This document shows, piece by piece, positions 42,495 to 51,872 of a stretch of 64,000 nt of DNA. The stretch is taken from positions 1 through 64,000 of the forward strand of contig JADJOC010000005.1 of assembly GCA_016713965.1 (NCBI GenBank). The letters are read 5' to 3'. The notes beneath the pieces are model-generated. The model ran no database searches. It saw nothing but the letters and a program-made list of their open reading frames with translations, and was not told the DNA's origin. The first letter of the stretch is position 1. Each line of letters starts with the position of its first letter. This DNA comes from Chitinophagaceae bacterium. Lineage in GTDB: Bacteria > Bacteroidota > Bacteroidia > Chitinophagales > Chitinophagaceae. The translations under genes were made by a program, and so were the position numbers.

Positions 42495-43937
42495 TTATGG
42501 TTTTTGTACTAATATGAATTGATTAGCAGCAGAAACACGAGTACCTTTATAAGTGATAAACTCGACATTATCTACCATCTGACCATTAGTAGGATTTAAA
42601 GAACCACCACCATGTAACCATGTACGAATACCATTACCGTAAGTACCCCCTTTAGGTGCATCTTGATACATAATAGTGATATTTTTGATGTTGGTAACTT
42701 TATCTTCCCCCTTAGCTTGATATTTTGGAGATGTTCCCAAAGGGCATATCATACCAAAGTTTTCATAAGCAGGATTAGCAGGAGAAATACCCCATTCTAC
42801 TTCTGGATTGAATCGCTTGTATTTTTTTGTGCTAAGCATATATCCATCAATCCTCATAGTTTGAGTACCATAAGTTACCATAGCTTCTTCCGAAGTTTCA
42901 TTTTTACCCCACACATAAGCACCAGCAGGGAAAGCAGCAAATATTCCATCGTTAAAATCCTGATTTTGGTAAATATCTTGCAACCATAAGCATTCTTTTG
43001 CACAACCATTAACATCGGCTATACGTGTAATTTCATGCAATTTTGCAATATCTAAATTACCTGGATTGTAAGTAACGGTTTCGCCATCTTGTAATACTTT
43101 TGGCAAAATACCTTGCGAACCTAATGAATTGGTAGAAGCCAACCCTGTATTAGTAACTACATCACCAAACATTAATTTACCATCACAGTTATTAGCATAA
43201 CGCTGTTCTGACCTAGTAAGGTTTTTGAAAGTATAGAAACTTGGCCCTGCTAATTGTGCGCCAGACATCCCAGCACCAGCACCACCTGCAATACCATCAT
43301 AAAACACCTGTGTCATTTCACCTAAATCTGTTGCAGAGTAAGTTTCCCTCATCTCTGTAATGCTATTGGTGTATTTAACATCCAAATCTTGTTGTGCTAT
43401 AATAGAGTTGGAAGCCTCACCAGCATCCATGTAACCAGCAAATTGCAAACCTTCACCAGCTAATAAATTAGCTGAATTGGCTGAAACAAATGCTTGTGTA
43501 CTTTGTTTTGGACGAACGGTGTATTGGAAAGCAAAAGGGGTTTCATCTACAATAGCCAAAATTTGACCTTCAATTTGTGAAGAAGAAATCCTCACAGTTT
43601 CTAAAGGGCGTATTGGTGTTTGTGTACCATTGTTAAAGTGAAATTCAGCAGGCAATGTCAAAGTAACCGTTGCGCCTACTGCTGGTCCTACTATTTCGGT
43701 TTGGTTATAAACACCCTGCATTAATTTACCCCTGTTTTCAAACCAGAAGTATTCACGGTTTTTTACTTGCTCCATACCTGCGTATGTACTTAACCAGCCA
43801 GTAAAATCTTCCTGACCATATTTTAAAACATATTCTTTTTTGTATTGTGGAGTTAATAATTGTAGCCCAGATAGTAAAGCAATATTTGCTTGTGTTGCTA
43901 TTGAACCTGGCTGCAATATATTCGATGTTGGTATCAT
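42495..43937 (-). CDS. major capsid protein
   Basis: 480 residues starting MIPTSNILQPGSIATQANIA. An N-terminal helix then FTGWLSTYAGMEQVKNREYF and ENRGKLMQGVYNQTEIVGPA, a beta-rich body, and a C-terminal strand ATNQFILVQ-type end. Length, composition (rich in Ala, Gly, Thr, Asn), position after a scaffold-like gene and before adaptors, and the strong 3' hairpin all point to the HK97-type major capsid protein; crAss-like capsid proteins are of similar length. The assignment is by context and build. Confidence 0.75.
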   Translation of the reverse strand: MIPTSNILQPGSIATQANIALLSGLQLLTPQYKKEYVLKYGQEDFTGWLSTYAGMEQVKNREYFWFENRGKLMQGVYNQTEIVGPAVGATVTLTLPAEFHFNNGTQTPIRPLETVRISSSQIEGQILAIVDETPFAFQYTVRPKQSTQAFVSANSANLLAGEGLQFAGYMDAGEASNSIIAQQDLDVKYTNSITEMRETYSATDLGEMTQVFYDGIAGGAGAGMSGAQLAGPSFYTFKNLTRSEQRYANNCDGKLMFGDVVTNTGLASTNSLGSQGILPKVLQDGETVTYNPGNLDIAKLHEITRIADVNGCAKECLWLQDIYQNQDFNDGIFAAFPAGAYVWGKNETSEEAMVTYGTQTMRIDGYMLSTKKYKRFNPEVEWGISPANPAYENFGMICPLGTSPKYQAKGEDKVTNIKNITIMYQDAPKGGTYGNGIRTWLHGGGSLNPTNGQMVDNVEFITYKGTRVSAANQFILVQKP

Positions 43938-43961
43938 TTTTTTTAATTAATTTGTTAATAA

Positions 43962-45164
43962 TTAGTTTGTTTCTGCAAAGAAATGCTTGGCTAATTCATC
44001 TATTTGGGATTGTCCTCCTTGTGGATTAAACGTTCCTGATGAATTACCATTTACATTAATGTTGCTTTTCTCTTGTATATATTTCAATTTTATTTTTGAA
44101 GCAGCATCATTGGATAGTTTTTGGATTGCTTTATCCCCACTATTTAGTAATGCTAAATCTTTAGCGATTTGATTGACATTTACCACGCCATCTTTTGACC
44201 ATCTTTTATCAAAAAATTTAGTAACATCAAAATCTAAATCAGCTATTTCTTTTAATTGAGAAGCAACAAGATTTTTTTCTTCAACTGAATAGGTATATGA
44301 TAATGGCACATCGACATCTTCGTCTTTTACCGTTATGCTTAACTCATTCAGTTCTTTTATAACTGCATCGGCAGATTTAAAATAAGCATCTTTAACTTTA
44401 GCATAATTATCCAATTCTTCTTGGGTAGGTTGCTGTGTTTGAGATTCTTTTGGTTGTATATCTGGTAATACGAGTTCACTTTTTAATTTTTCCAGTTCAG
44501 GTTTTAAAATTTGGGCTTCTAAAAGCAAATCATTTTTTAAATCCGCTACATTTTCTTTCCATGCTGCATACCTTTCTTCAAATTCGGTTTCATCTTCTGT
44601 ATCTCTTTGAACTGGCTCTTTAGGAATACCAAATTGTTTATTGAATTTATAATCAATCAACTCATCCGATAATCCTTTGTATTTTTGTTGGAATGACATT
44701 TTTATAATTTCTGCTGCTGTTTTTTCATTTACATCGGCAGCAATTAATTTATCCAATTTTTTCTTTTCAGCAAGTACAGCATATACATCATCCTCTTTCC
44801 CTTCTTTCAAAAGGTCAAATAGTTTTTTACTTTGCTCATTGGCAAATTTTATTTCCTCTTTTGTTGATGCTGTTTCCTTTAAATTTTTAAGTTCTTCAAA
44901 TTGCTTTTTTGCATCATCCCATGTATCAAAACCTAAATTTGTTTTTAACTCACTATCTGGTAATGGGGCATCTACTGTAGCTGCCTTTTCCTCAGGTTTT
45001 GGATTAACATCAATAGGCGCAGCATTTGTTTCATCTGCTTTGACTTCATTTACAGGCGCATTTGCCCCACTTTCTTCTTTGAAGAAGCTACCTGCCAATC
45101 TATCAAAATCACTTTGAGGTTGTGCAGTAGTTGAAGTATCTGTTTGATTTAATTCTTGTTCCAT
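43962..45164 (-). CDS. scaffolding protein
   Basis: 400 residues, highly acidic and helical. A flexible Gln/Pro/Ser/Asn N-terminus and a long coiled middle (DDAKKQFEELKNLKETASTK, LKPELEKLKSELVLP) end in a Gly/Asn-rich linker and a small helix IDELAKHFFAETN, typical of a scaffold whose C-terminal helix binds the capsid. It lies immediately upstream of the capsid gene with 24 bases between. Confidence 0.7.
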   Translation of the reverse strand: MEQELNQTDTSTTAQPQSDFDRLAGSFFKEESGANAPVNEVKADETNAAPIDVNPKPEEKAATVDAPLPDSELKTNLGFDTWDDAKKQFEELKNLKETASTKEEIKFANEQSKKLFDLLKEGKEDDVYAVLAEKKKLDKLIAADVNEKTAAEIIKMSFQQKYKGLSDELIDYKFNKQFGIPKEPVQRDTEDETEFEERYAAWKENVADLKNDLLLEAQILKPELEKLKSELVLPDIQPKESQTQQPTQEELDNYAKVKDAYFKSADAVIKELNELSITVKDEDVDVPLSYTYSVEEKNLVASQLKEIADLDFDVTKFFDKRWSKDGVVNVNQIAKDLALLNSGDKAIQKLSNDAASKIKLKYIQEKSNINVNGNSSGTFNPQGGQSQIDELAKHFFAETN

Positions 45165-45181
45165 ATATAATTAATAATTGA

Positions 45182-45532
45182 TTAACAAATTTTGCTGTAA
45201 TTGATTAACAGTTTACCTACGGTTTGTCCAACACTTTCAAATTGAATGAATTTACCTACTACATTGAATTTGAACATAGAGGTCGCATTTGTATTTACCG
45301 CACTTGTATTGGCTGCTAAATTCAACCCTTGTATCACGTTCCAGTTGATAGCTGATTTAGCATCCCCCTGACTAGTTTTAGCTACCGCACCCCCGTCATT
45401 AGTCGCCTTAAATGTTACTGTTCCTGTAGGGCTTACAAATTGTGCTACAACATAATCCCATTCACCTATATCCAATTGCACTTTTGCATTGGCATTAAAT
45501 TCGGTAGTAACATCTATTAATTTACTTATCAT
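45182..45532 (-). CDS. small beta structural protein
   Basis: 116 residues starting MISKLIDVTTEFNANAKVQL. Beta-rich: WDYVVAQFVSPTGTVTFKAT and FKFNVVGKFIQFESVGQTVG. Between portal and scaffold genes; possibly a capsid decoration or a trimeric head fibre base. Not recognised. Confidence 0.55.
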   Translation of the reverse strand: MISKLIDVTTEFNANAKVQLDIGEWDYVVAQFVSPTGTVTFKATNDGGAVAKTSQGDAKSAINWNVIQGLNLAANTSAVNTNATSMFKFNVVGKFIQFESVGQTVGKLLINYSKIC

Positions 45533-45542
45533 AATTTTTTAA

Positions 45543-45806
45543 TTAAATGGTTACGGTTTGTGCAGCTACAAAATATTGTGGTGTACTTGCAAAATCAAGT
45601 GATTGGTTTACTGGTTTAATTTTAAAACTAATCCCCTGCGTATCTATTTCAGATATGTACCCTTTTTTAGAATTAGAATCAAGTGTACACAATTGCCCTA
45701 TTGTTAAAGTGGACAAATAGGTAATTGCATCTGCACCATTAAAAGTAAATATTACATCTTGTCCCTTTTGGGCTTGCGATGTTTTTCTATTTGTAATTAC
45801 TGCCAT
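45543..45806 (-). CDS. small beta structural protein
   Basis: 87 residues starting MAVITNRKTSQAQKGQDVIF, with short strands and FKIKPVNQSLDFASTPQYFV. Located directly after the portal gene. The strand pattern suggests a head decoration or stopper-like protein. Not recognised. Confidence 0.5.
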   Translation of the reverse strand: MAVITNRKTSQAQKGQDVIFTFNGADAITYLSTLTIGQLCTLDSNSKKGYISEIDTQGISFKIKPVNQSLDFASTPQYFVAAQTVTI

Positions 45807-45817
45807 ATTTTTAATTT

Positions 45818-48280
45818 TTACATTGGTGGTTGAATTTCATCTTCCTGCATTTGCATTTGTTGCTGCTCTTGTTCTTGTTGCATCATCATTTCTTCTTCGC
45901 TAGGCTGTTCTTGTTCCATACCTTCTTCACCTTCCATTTGCTCTTGTTGTGCAGCTTGCATTTGTTGAATGATAGCTTGTTGTTGTTGTTGGTTTTCTAC
46001 AGCCAAAGGCAACATTAAGTTTTGCATTACAGTATCTACTAAAGGTTGAATATTAGGCGCAATTGGTAACCCTTTGCTTAATATTGAACTTACCATATTA
46101 ATTACTGCACTTTTATTTTGCGCTTCTCCTTGCAACCTTATTTCTTCTGTTTTTGATTGTGCCTCAAATTGCTTCATTTCCATATCCATCTTGCCCTTAA
46201 TCATTACGGATTCCTGCTGCCCTTTTGCGTTCATTTCTGCATTTTGTTGCGCCTGCTGCATTTTGGAAGCAAGCATTTTTTTCATGCAATTGTTGTAATA
46301 CAAATCTGCCAGCTTCACATTCTCACGGGCTATCCGCAATACCTTGTAAGTATCCAAATACATTACAATATCTGGATTGGAAACAATAGCCTGATTCATC
46401 TTTTCATTAAGAATCGCTATATCCTGATCAGTAGGAAGCATTTCTATTTTAGTCCCAAAAATCCTGTTATCTACATCTTCCTCTTTTAATAATTTTCTAT
46501 ACGTTTTAGCCCCAAACAAAACAGATTTTTGAAGCAAACAAGCTATTTTTTTAGCCGTTTCTTCTAATAATATTTTATATGCTTGATACATATAATTAGT
46601 AGAATTGTCTGCTGCTTGTTGTGAGGCATCTACATTACCCGCTGTTACTCTAGGCTGTAAAGCCTGATTCATTAAGTCGGGATTTTCTCCTAATTCATCT
46701 TTTATTAATTGATACTGAAATCGATACATTTCCATAAGGGCCTGCATCTGCCCTACAAACCCTGTGTTTTGTAATTCAGTTATTGGAACTCCAATTGGCT
46801 TCCCCTCTGCATCATAGCCACGGTAATACATATCACCAGTCTGGTCAAATAATGTTTTAAAATCTACATTTTTGTTATTATCGCCAGTCCCATAATCTAT
46901 ATTTTGTATTGCATCCCAATTTATTGCACTACCAGTTGGGCGCATTTTTGCAACTACTTGTTGCATTTTCATATCAATAATTATCAACTGTTTTAGTGGT
47001 ACTGATATTTTTTCAGGAATAGCCAGATTACGCATCTGGAAGTTTTGGTACATATAAAAACTGTAAGAAAACTCTGCATTCCCTATTTCTTTAGGGTCTT
47101 GCGGACGGATCATATTTTTCTTTATGCCCCACTCTAAAATTTTCTGATTTTTTCTTATATAAACTCCACGGTATATATTCCAATAAGTATCTTCAACTGA
47201 TTTTTGGTTATCCCTTATTTTTTTAGGAGTACCTTTTTGAATGATGGTACTTTTGTTTTGTTTGGTTTCAGTAACCGTATATTTTTCACAATCAACTGAT
47301 TTTACTTCAAATTCAAGTACATCCACATTCCATTCATCATAAGGACGTTGGATAGCCACTGACCATTCTGCGTTCCATCTTAATTTATCACTAAGCTGCC
47401 AGTCTTTTGATGTGGCAGCTATTTCATATAGTTCTTCTTCTGTAAGTTTGCCGCCAAATTCTACACCATACTTCCTGCGCATTTCACTTACCTTCATTGA
47501 ACGGACTATGCCTCTCCAAGTAGTATCCCTAAAATCAGAAAATTCAGACCAAGAATAAATTGTATTTTCTGGTTTTTGATAATCCGCATGAATTACTCCA
47601 TCTTCATCCATCCAAACATAGCTACCTACAAGACCTACCTCTGCGCTATCATGCAGTATTTTTTCTTTTATTACATCAAACCATCCGTTAGCAGCAAGAA
47701 CATCATTTACCCCCTGCTCATATAAAATTTCTTCTGGTAATTTATTAAGGCTTTTAAATAAGGCTAGTTCATCAACATCATTAGGTATTTCTTTCCCTTG
47801 CGGCATTACCTGCACACCTGATGCTTGCTGTAATTCTTCCAGCATTGCACGGTTGTACATATAAAATTCCAATTCCTGAAATTCCTCTTCTCTTTGTTTG
47901 GTGGAAAGTGAATCAGTAGCCGTTATAACTATTTTTTCCCTTTTCTGCATACTCCTACCCACCCATCCTGAAATAATACGGTTAACTATTTTAAGGCTTT
48001 CCCAGTTAAGGTTTGCGTAGTTGAACTTGCCATTAAACCCCAACAAATCCATAAACTGCTTCATGGGTATTCTACCATTGGCAGCTAATCTATTGGAGAA
48101 AAATTGTGTATCCCGTGCAAAGTAATACCCACTATACCCTGACTGTACAGTTCCATCAATATACTTAGCCATAGCCAAGCCATTTTCAGGTTTGGATTTT
48201 TCAGCAATAGTTAGTTTTGAAAGTTGAAAGTCTTTTAGAATATTATTGCCGCTGCTTGCTATATCTTTGGTAGAATCTAT
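45818..48280 (-). CDS. portal protein (likely non-ATG start)
   Basis: About 820 residues. The ring through which DNA is packaged. The body has YFARDTQFFSNRLAANGRIP, ISGWVGRSMQKREKIVITAT, and a very Gln/Glu/Met-rich C-terminus. Coding sequence runs in frame 34 codons upstream of the first conventional start (TTG at 48178; ATG at 48172): DSTKDIASSGNNILKDFQLS, then KLTIAEKSKPENG. The only start-like codon there is ATA at 48278-48280, suggesting AUA initiation or a lost ATG. The build and length fit crAss-like portals. Confidence 0.75.
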   Translation of the reverse strand: MDSTKDIASSGNNILKDFQLSKLTIAEKSKPENGLAMAKYIDGTVQSGYSGYYFARDTQFFSNRLAANGRIPMKQFMDLLGFNGKFNYANLNWESLKIVNRIISGWVGRSMQKREKIVITATDSLSTKQREEEFQELEFYMYNRAMLEELQQASGVQVMPQGKEIPNDVDELALFKSLNKLPEEILYEQGVNDVLAANGWFDVIKEKILHDSAEVGLVGSYVWMDEDGVIHADYQKPENTIYSWSEFSDFRDTTWRGIVRSMKVSEMRRKYGVEFGGKLTEEELYEIAATSKDWQLSDKLRWNAEWSVAIQRPYDEWNVDVLEFEVKSVDCEKYTVTETKQNKSTIIQKGTPKKIRDNQKSVEDTYWNIYRGVYIRKNQKILEWGIKKNMIRPQDPKEIGNAEFSYSFYMYQNFQMRNLAIPEKISVPLKQLIIIDMKMQQVVAKMRPTGSAINWDAIQNIDYGTGDNNKNVDFKTLFDQTGDMYYRGYDAEGKPIGVPITELQNTGFVGQMQALMEMYRFQYQLIKDELGENPDLMNQALQPRVTAGNVDASQQAADNSTNYMYQAYKILLEETAKKIACLLQKSVLFGAKTYRKLLKEEDVDNRIFGTKIEMLPTDQDIAILNEKMNQAIVSNPDIVMYLDTYKVLRIARENVKLADLYYNNCMKKMLASKMQQAQQNAEMNAKGQQESVMIKGKMDMEMKQFEAQSKTEEIRLQGEAQNKSAVINMVSSILSKGLPIAPNIQPLVDTVMQNLMLPLAVENQQQQQAIIQQMQAAQQEQMEGEEGMEQEQPSEEEMMMQQEQEQQQMQMQEDEIQPPM

Positions 48281-48348
48281 GGTATAGTATATTTGGTAGT
48301 AAAAGTAAATTTAATACCAAGCATTTACTAGGTTGTTTAATAGAAAAT

Positions 48349-48365
48349 GGTTACCTTTGGTAACC
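48349..48365 (+). promoter_or_regulatory. palindromic operator over a promoter box
   Basis: GGTTACC-TTT-GGTAACC is a perfect 7-base inverted repeat whose centre holds TACCTTTG (48352-48359), the -7 box. A repressor bound here would block the promoter. It lies 18 bases before the small + strand gene, so that gene may control itself. Confidence 0.65.
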
Positions 48366-48383
48366 TAATAATTTGTACTTTTT

Positions 48384-48563
48384 ATGCCAACACTACCATT
48401 AAAATCCATTCCTAAAGAAGTAAATGATTATGTTTTGAAAATACAAACTCAAATAAAGATAAAAAAAGGAGTTAGCCATTATTCAAAATGCTTAACAATT
48501 TACCACATAATAAAAGAACACAAGGAGATTAAGGAAAAGGAGATGAAAGAAAAAAAAGTTTAG
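48384..48563 (+). CDS. small ribbon-helix-helix-like protein
   Basis: 59 residues: MPTLPLKSIPKEVNDYVLKI then QTQIKIKKGVSHYSKCLTIY and a charged helical tail. A short strand (LPLKSIP), a helix (KEVNDYVLKIQTQIK), a turn and a second helix fit a ribbon-helix-helix DNA-binding protein. It lies on the + strand between terminase and portal, against the late genes, and its stop overlaps the end of the terminase gene. The palindromic operator just upstream suggests autoregulation. Confidence 0.6.
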   Translation: MPTLPLKSIPKEVNDYVLKIQTQIKIKKGVSHYSKCLTIYHIIKEHKEIKEKEMKEKKV

Positions 48564-50662
48564 TTTGTTTTTGCTACATAGGAGTTATTAGGATATAGCT
48601 TTATTAGGGGGGTAGTCATTGGGGTAGGTTTTGGTGTTGGCTCCATTAAACAAGAAATTAGCATTAAAAAAGAAACAATAACATCATAAGCTGTTCTGTC
48701 ATAAGGATCAAATACTTTTGCTGTAGTAAGCACTTCTTCAAAATCAATTAAATCACAATGATTTTCAAAATAAGCAATGCCATTATCCAATTGTTTAGTT
48801 AAACTAAATGGAGTTATTGGAGTACCTCGATGCCTTTCTGCCTTTTCTCTTTTCGTAGGGTCAATTAAACTAATAGGGTATTTCCCCAAATAGCCAATCT
48901 TACCTCTTTCCCTAAAATAACCTTCATAATCATCTGCGGTATGCTCATACCAAGTTAAATAGCCATAAAATTCACTAGCTAACATTACTTGACTGTGAAG
49001 TTCATCTTTAACTTGTGGACGACCATATAAATGTCCAATAGCTTTGCCTGTATTATAAGGGTCATTAACATCAAATTTTCTACCAATCCATGCAGACGCT
49101 TTTGAGCCGTATTTTCTACCACCTTGTGAGTTAGAATAACTATCTACAGTAATACATCCATCTTCTATTCGATCTGGCATAGTAATTCTACCATCTCTTT
49201 TAAATTTATTATCTTGTCCACTAGGGGGGAAATAGGTTATTTTCCAATGAAAACTTTTTTCATTATTTGTAACATCACGCCATTTTACTTTTTGATCCAT
49301 ATCCCTATAAAATATAACTGACCTTTTATATATTTTATGCTCTTTTAAATATTCTTCCCTTCGAGAAATGTTATGCATGTTAAATACACAATCAGTATTT
49401 GCAGCCATAAACATCTCTACTTCATTAAAAGAGTATTTACGTATTTCTTCTTCTAAAGCTGCTCCTTTTAATTTACTTCGTCTTTTTTCTAAATATGCCT
49501 TTGCGCCAAATTTAAGTTGCCCATCATATTTTTTTTCACCATATTTTTCTATTAAATATTTTTTTTGTTCTTCTGTTGGTGGTTCAATTATTGATTCCCC
49601 ATATTTACCAATAAACCCTGCAAGCCCATCATAAGCAGGGCAATAATAACGTACTAAAGTATTGGCTGTGGCTTCATTATCCATATCCAACACTTCATCA
49701 ACTTCATCAATATCTATATCATCTTTTATCCAGTCGGCATCATCCCATACTTTTTTAAATTCAGCACCCCCCTTTTTTGTAAGTTCATTTACCGTACTTG
49801 GGAATTCTCCGAACCCTGTACGCTCTGCACCTTCGGTTAAAGTTTCTAAGATAATAGAAACAAATTGAGAGAAAGGAACATCTGTTGGGAACTTGCCCCC
49901 TTCATCAATGAAAGCCCATGTAAGCCTTTCCGAATCATAGCTATTTGTTGCTGTAGGCTGGTAATCTAATATAGAATTTAGCCCTTCTACTTCATCAATT
50001 AATTGCGCTTTTTTTGTTTTCTTTGTTTTTGCCAAAGGAACATTAAAAACAAGTTCACTTTTACTATCCTTATCATTAGCTAAAGTAGGCTGTAGAAAAA
50101 ATGGCAAATGTCTAAACCCAAATTGCATCCTGTAAATAAACATTTTACGGGCATCCGCACTTGTTTTAGATACATGCCCACCCCTTGCATTTTTAGTTGT
50201 GGTTACATGACAAGTAGTATTAGATGAAGATTCAGAAGATGCACCAGAACGCCTTGATTTACCACGAATGATACCACGACACCAATAAACATTATACCAA
50301 TGTTCTAAATACAAATAATATCTTCTGCTGGTATCTCTATATTCAGGATGCTTTCTATTTTCAAGTGTCCAGTATTGTAAGTAATAATAATGCCGCCCTG
50401 TTATATAAGTAGCAACCCCATTCAAAAAAAACCAAAACCCTTTTTTTATTCTTTCCAGTTCTCTATTACAAAATTTTTCTTGTTCATTTGTTAGAACCAC
50501 ATTACCATCTTCATCACGTTCTAATACCTTAAATATTTTTGGCAAAGGTTTCCTGCGCCAGTATTGTTCTTCTTTCGGAACTCCCCAATCTTCTATTTCT
50601 TCAATATGTGGTTGATTTGGTAGTGTGATTTTGGTATGATATATTTCTATTATTTCCCCCAT
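48560..50662 (-). CDS. terL: terminase large subunit
   Basis: 700 residues. Packaging motor: ATPase and nuclease. Walker A-like IIRGKSRRSGASS at about 131-143, Walker B LTWAFIDEGGKFP at about 247-259 with the catalytic Glu after Asp, and a C-terminal nuclease region from about 470 with ITVDSYSNSQGGRKYGSKAS where the first Asp of the metal site is expected. It is longer than most terminases, as in crAss-like phages. It follows the candidate small subunit with 1-base overlap. Confidence 0.85.
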   Translation of the reverse strand: MGEIIEIYHTKITLPNQPHIEEIEDWGVPKEEQYWRRKPLPKIFKVLERDEDGNVVLTNEQEKFCNRELERIKKGFWFFLNGVATYITGRHYYYLQYWTLENRKHPEYRDTSRRYYLYLEHWYNVYWCRGIIRGKSRRSGASSESSSNTTCHVTTTKNARGGHVSKTSADARKMFIYRMQFGFRHLPFFLQPTLANDKDSKSELVFNVPLAKTKKTKKAQLIDEVEGLNSILDYQPTATNSYDSERLTWAFIDEGGKFPTDVPFSQFVSIILETLTEGAERTGFGEFPSTVNELTKKGGAEFKKVWDDADWIKDDIDIDEVDEVLDMDNEATANTLVRYYCPAYDGLAGFIGKYGESIIEPPTEEQKKYLIEKYGEKKYDGQLKFGAKAYLEKRRSKLKGAALEEEIRKYSFNEVEMFMAANTDCVFNMHNISRREEYLKEHKIYKRSVIFYRDMDQKVKWRDVTNNEKSFHWKITYFPPSGQDNKFKRDGRITMPDRIEDGCITVDSYSNSQGGRKYGSKASAWIGRKFDVNDPYNTGKAIGHLYGRPQVKDELHSQVMLASEFYGYLTWYEHTADDYEGYFRERGKIGYLGKYPISLIDPTKREKAERHRGTPITPFSLTKQLDNGIAYFENHCDLIDFEEVLTTAKVFDPYDRTAYDVIVSFLMLISCLMEPTPKPTPMTTPLIKLYPNNSYVAKTN

Positions 50663-51009
50663 TAAGCAATTACTTTATCTAAAAATGAACCTTTCTTTGC
50701 AACATCTTTCACTTCATCACCTGTTACCCCTGCCGCATCTCCCAATGCTTTAATTGCTGTAGCCAAAGAAGCTGCATCTTGCCATATTATTTTAAGCCTA
50801 TCAAATTTCTTTGATTTAGGGTCATCCATTTCTATTGTTTTCAAATCAGTATCATTCATCAAATCTCCCATTTCCCACGCTTTACGGGAAAGAGAATAAT
50901 ATAATTTGGCTATACCATTTTCTTCATACTTTTTATTTATTTTTTCTAGCCTGCTATTTTCTTCTTTGAGTTTTTTATTCTCCTTTTGCAGTTCTTCTAG
51001 TGCATCCAT
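50662..51009 (-). CDS. coiled-coil protein, terminase small subunit candidate
   Basis: 115 residues. Residues 1-35 form a strong coiled coil (LQKENKKLKEENSRLEKINK). A helical C-terminal part includes LKIIWQDAASLATAIKALGD. The stop and the terminase start share a base, so the two are coupled. Small size, helical build and position fit a small terminase subunit; no HTH could be confirmed. Confidence 0.5.
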   Translation of the reverse strand: MDALEELQKENKKLKEENSRLEKINKKYEENGIAKLYYSLSRKAWEMGDLMNDTDLKTIEMDDPKSKKFDRLKIIWQDAASLATAIKALGDAAGVTGDEVKDVAKKGSFLDKVIA

Positions 51010-51015
51010 AAAAAT

Positions 51016-51330
51016 TTATTTTGGATTTTTTATTTTCAATCTCCACTGTTCAATAGTAAGAGGATGAAATTCTTTTTGCAAGTATCTTATTTCTACATTT
51101 CCAAATTGCTTATCTGGCTTTCCCCAACCTTTATGAGAATGTTTATCCCAAGGAATATTTGAAATCTCAATATCACTATCATGTTTAATCCACTCATAAT
51201 TTAATGGGAATGGTATCTCTACATCATAAATTATTCTTAAATTCCATTTTGTTTGCCAAGCAATTTTATCTATATAATAATTAAGATATTCTACCGATTC
51301 ATTAATTCTACTTTCTAAGTAAACACTCAT
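51016..51330 (-). CDS. hypothetical protein
   Basis: 104 residues, start MSVYLESRINESVEYLNYYI at 51330. A helix followed by a beta-rich part with several Trp, His and Pro (IPWDKHSHKGWGKPDKQFGN). It lies between the tandem Cpn10 and the packaging genes. The function is unknown. Confidence 0.6.
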   Translation of the reverse strand: MSVYLESRINESVEYLNYYIDKIAWQTKWNLRIIYDVEIPFPLNYEWIKHDSDIEISNIPWDKHSHKGWGKPDKQFGNVEIRYLQKEFHPLTIEQWRLKIKNPK

Positions 51331-51332
51331 TT

Positions 51333-51872
51333 TTAAACATCTTTGAGTAAACAATCAGATTCCCTCATCAGCAAATATTTTTCTTCATTAATTTCTATAT
51401 ATGTTCCAACACCTTGCCCAAACTTTACCCTATCTCCTTTTTTAATTTCCATTGATTCATTAAATTTTCCTTTGCCAGCAGAAATAACTAATCCCATTTG
51501 TATTTTTTCTTTTATCCCATCAGGAATTATTAAACCACCTTTTGATTTGGTTTTAGCATCATCTAATTTTACCAAAATCCTATCTTCTAATAAGATTACT
51601 TCATCCCCATCTAAAATAATTAAAACATCAGTCTCCTTTAAAATAAAATATTTTTTACCATTTTCTTCAAACTCAATTACATTACTATAATATATAGTGT
51701 TCCCAATTTTTACAGTCATTTTTCGTCCAGTAATACCACCACCAACTGCTATTACTTTACCACTAATATATTTTTTTTTTACTGAATCACGAATTATTAT
51801 ACCCCCCTTAGTTTCACTTGATACCTCAAAAGGCTCTACTATTATTCTATCTTGTAATGGCCTAATTCTCAT
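51333..51872 (-). CDS. tandem (double) GroES/Cpn10 co-chaperonin
   Basis: 179 residues with two Cpn10 modules in one chain. Module 1 (about 1-88) has RPLQDRIIVEPFEVSSETKG with GGIIIRDSVKKK as mobile loop and VIAVGGG. Module 2 (about 90-179) has LLEDRILVKLDDAKTKSKGG with LIIPDGIKEK and VISAGKGK. Normal GroES has one module of about 95 residues; a double form is otherwise known mainly from chloroplast Cpn20. It overlaps the groEL stop by 11 bases. Its first 40 bases are repeated upstream of groEL (53473-53541). Confidence 0.85.
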   Translation of the reverse strand: MRIRPLQDRIIVEPFEVSSETKGGIIIRDSVKKKYISGKVIAVGGGITGRKMTVKIGNTIYYSNVIEFEENGKKYFILKETDVLIILDGDEVILLEDRILVKLDDAKTKSKGGLIIPDGIKEKIQMGLVISAGKGKFNESMEIKKGDRVKFGQGVGTYIEINEEKYLLMRESDCLLKDV

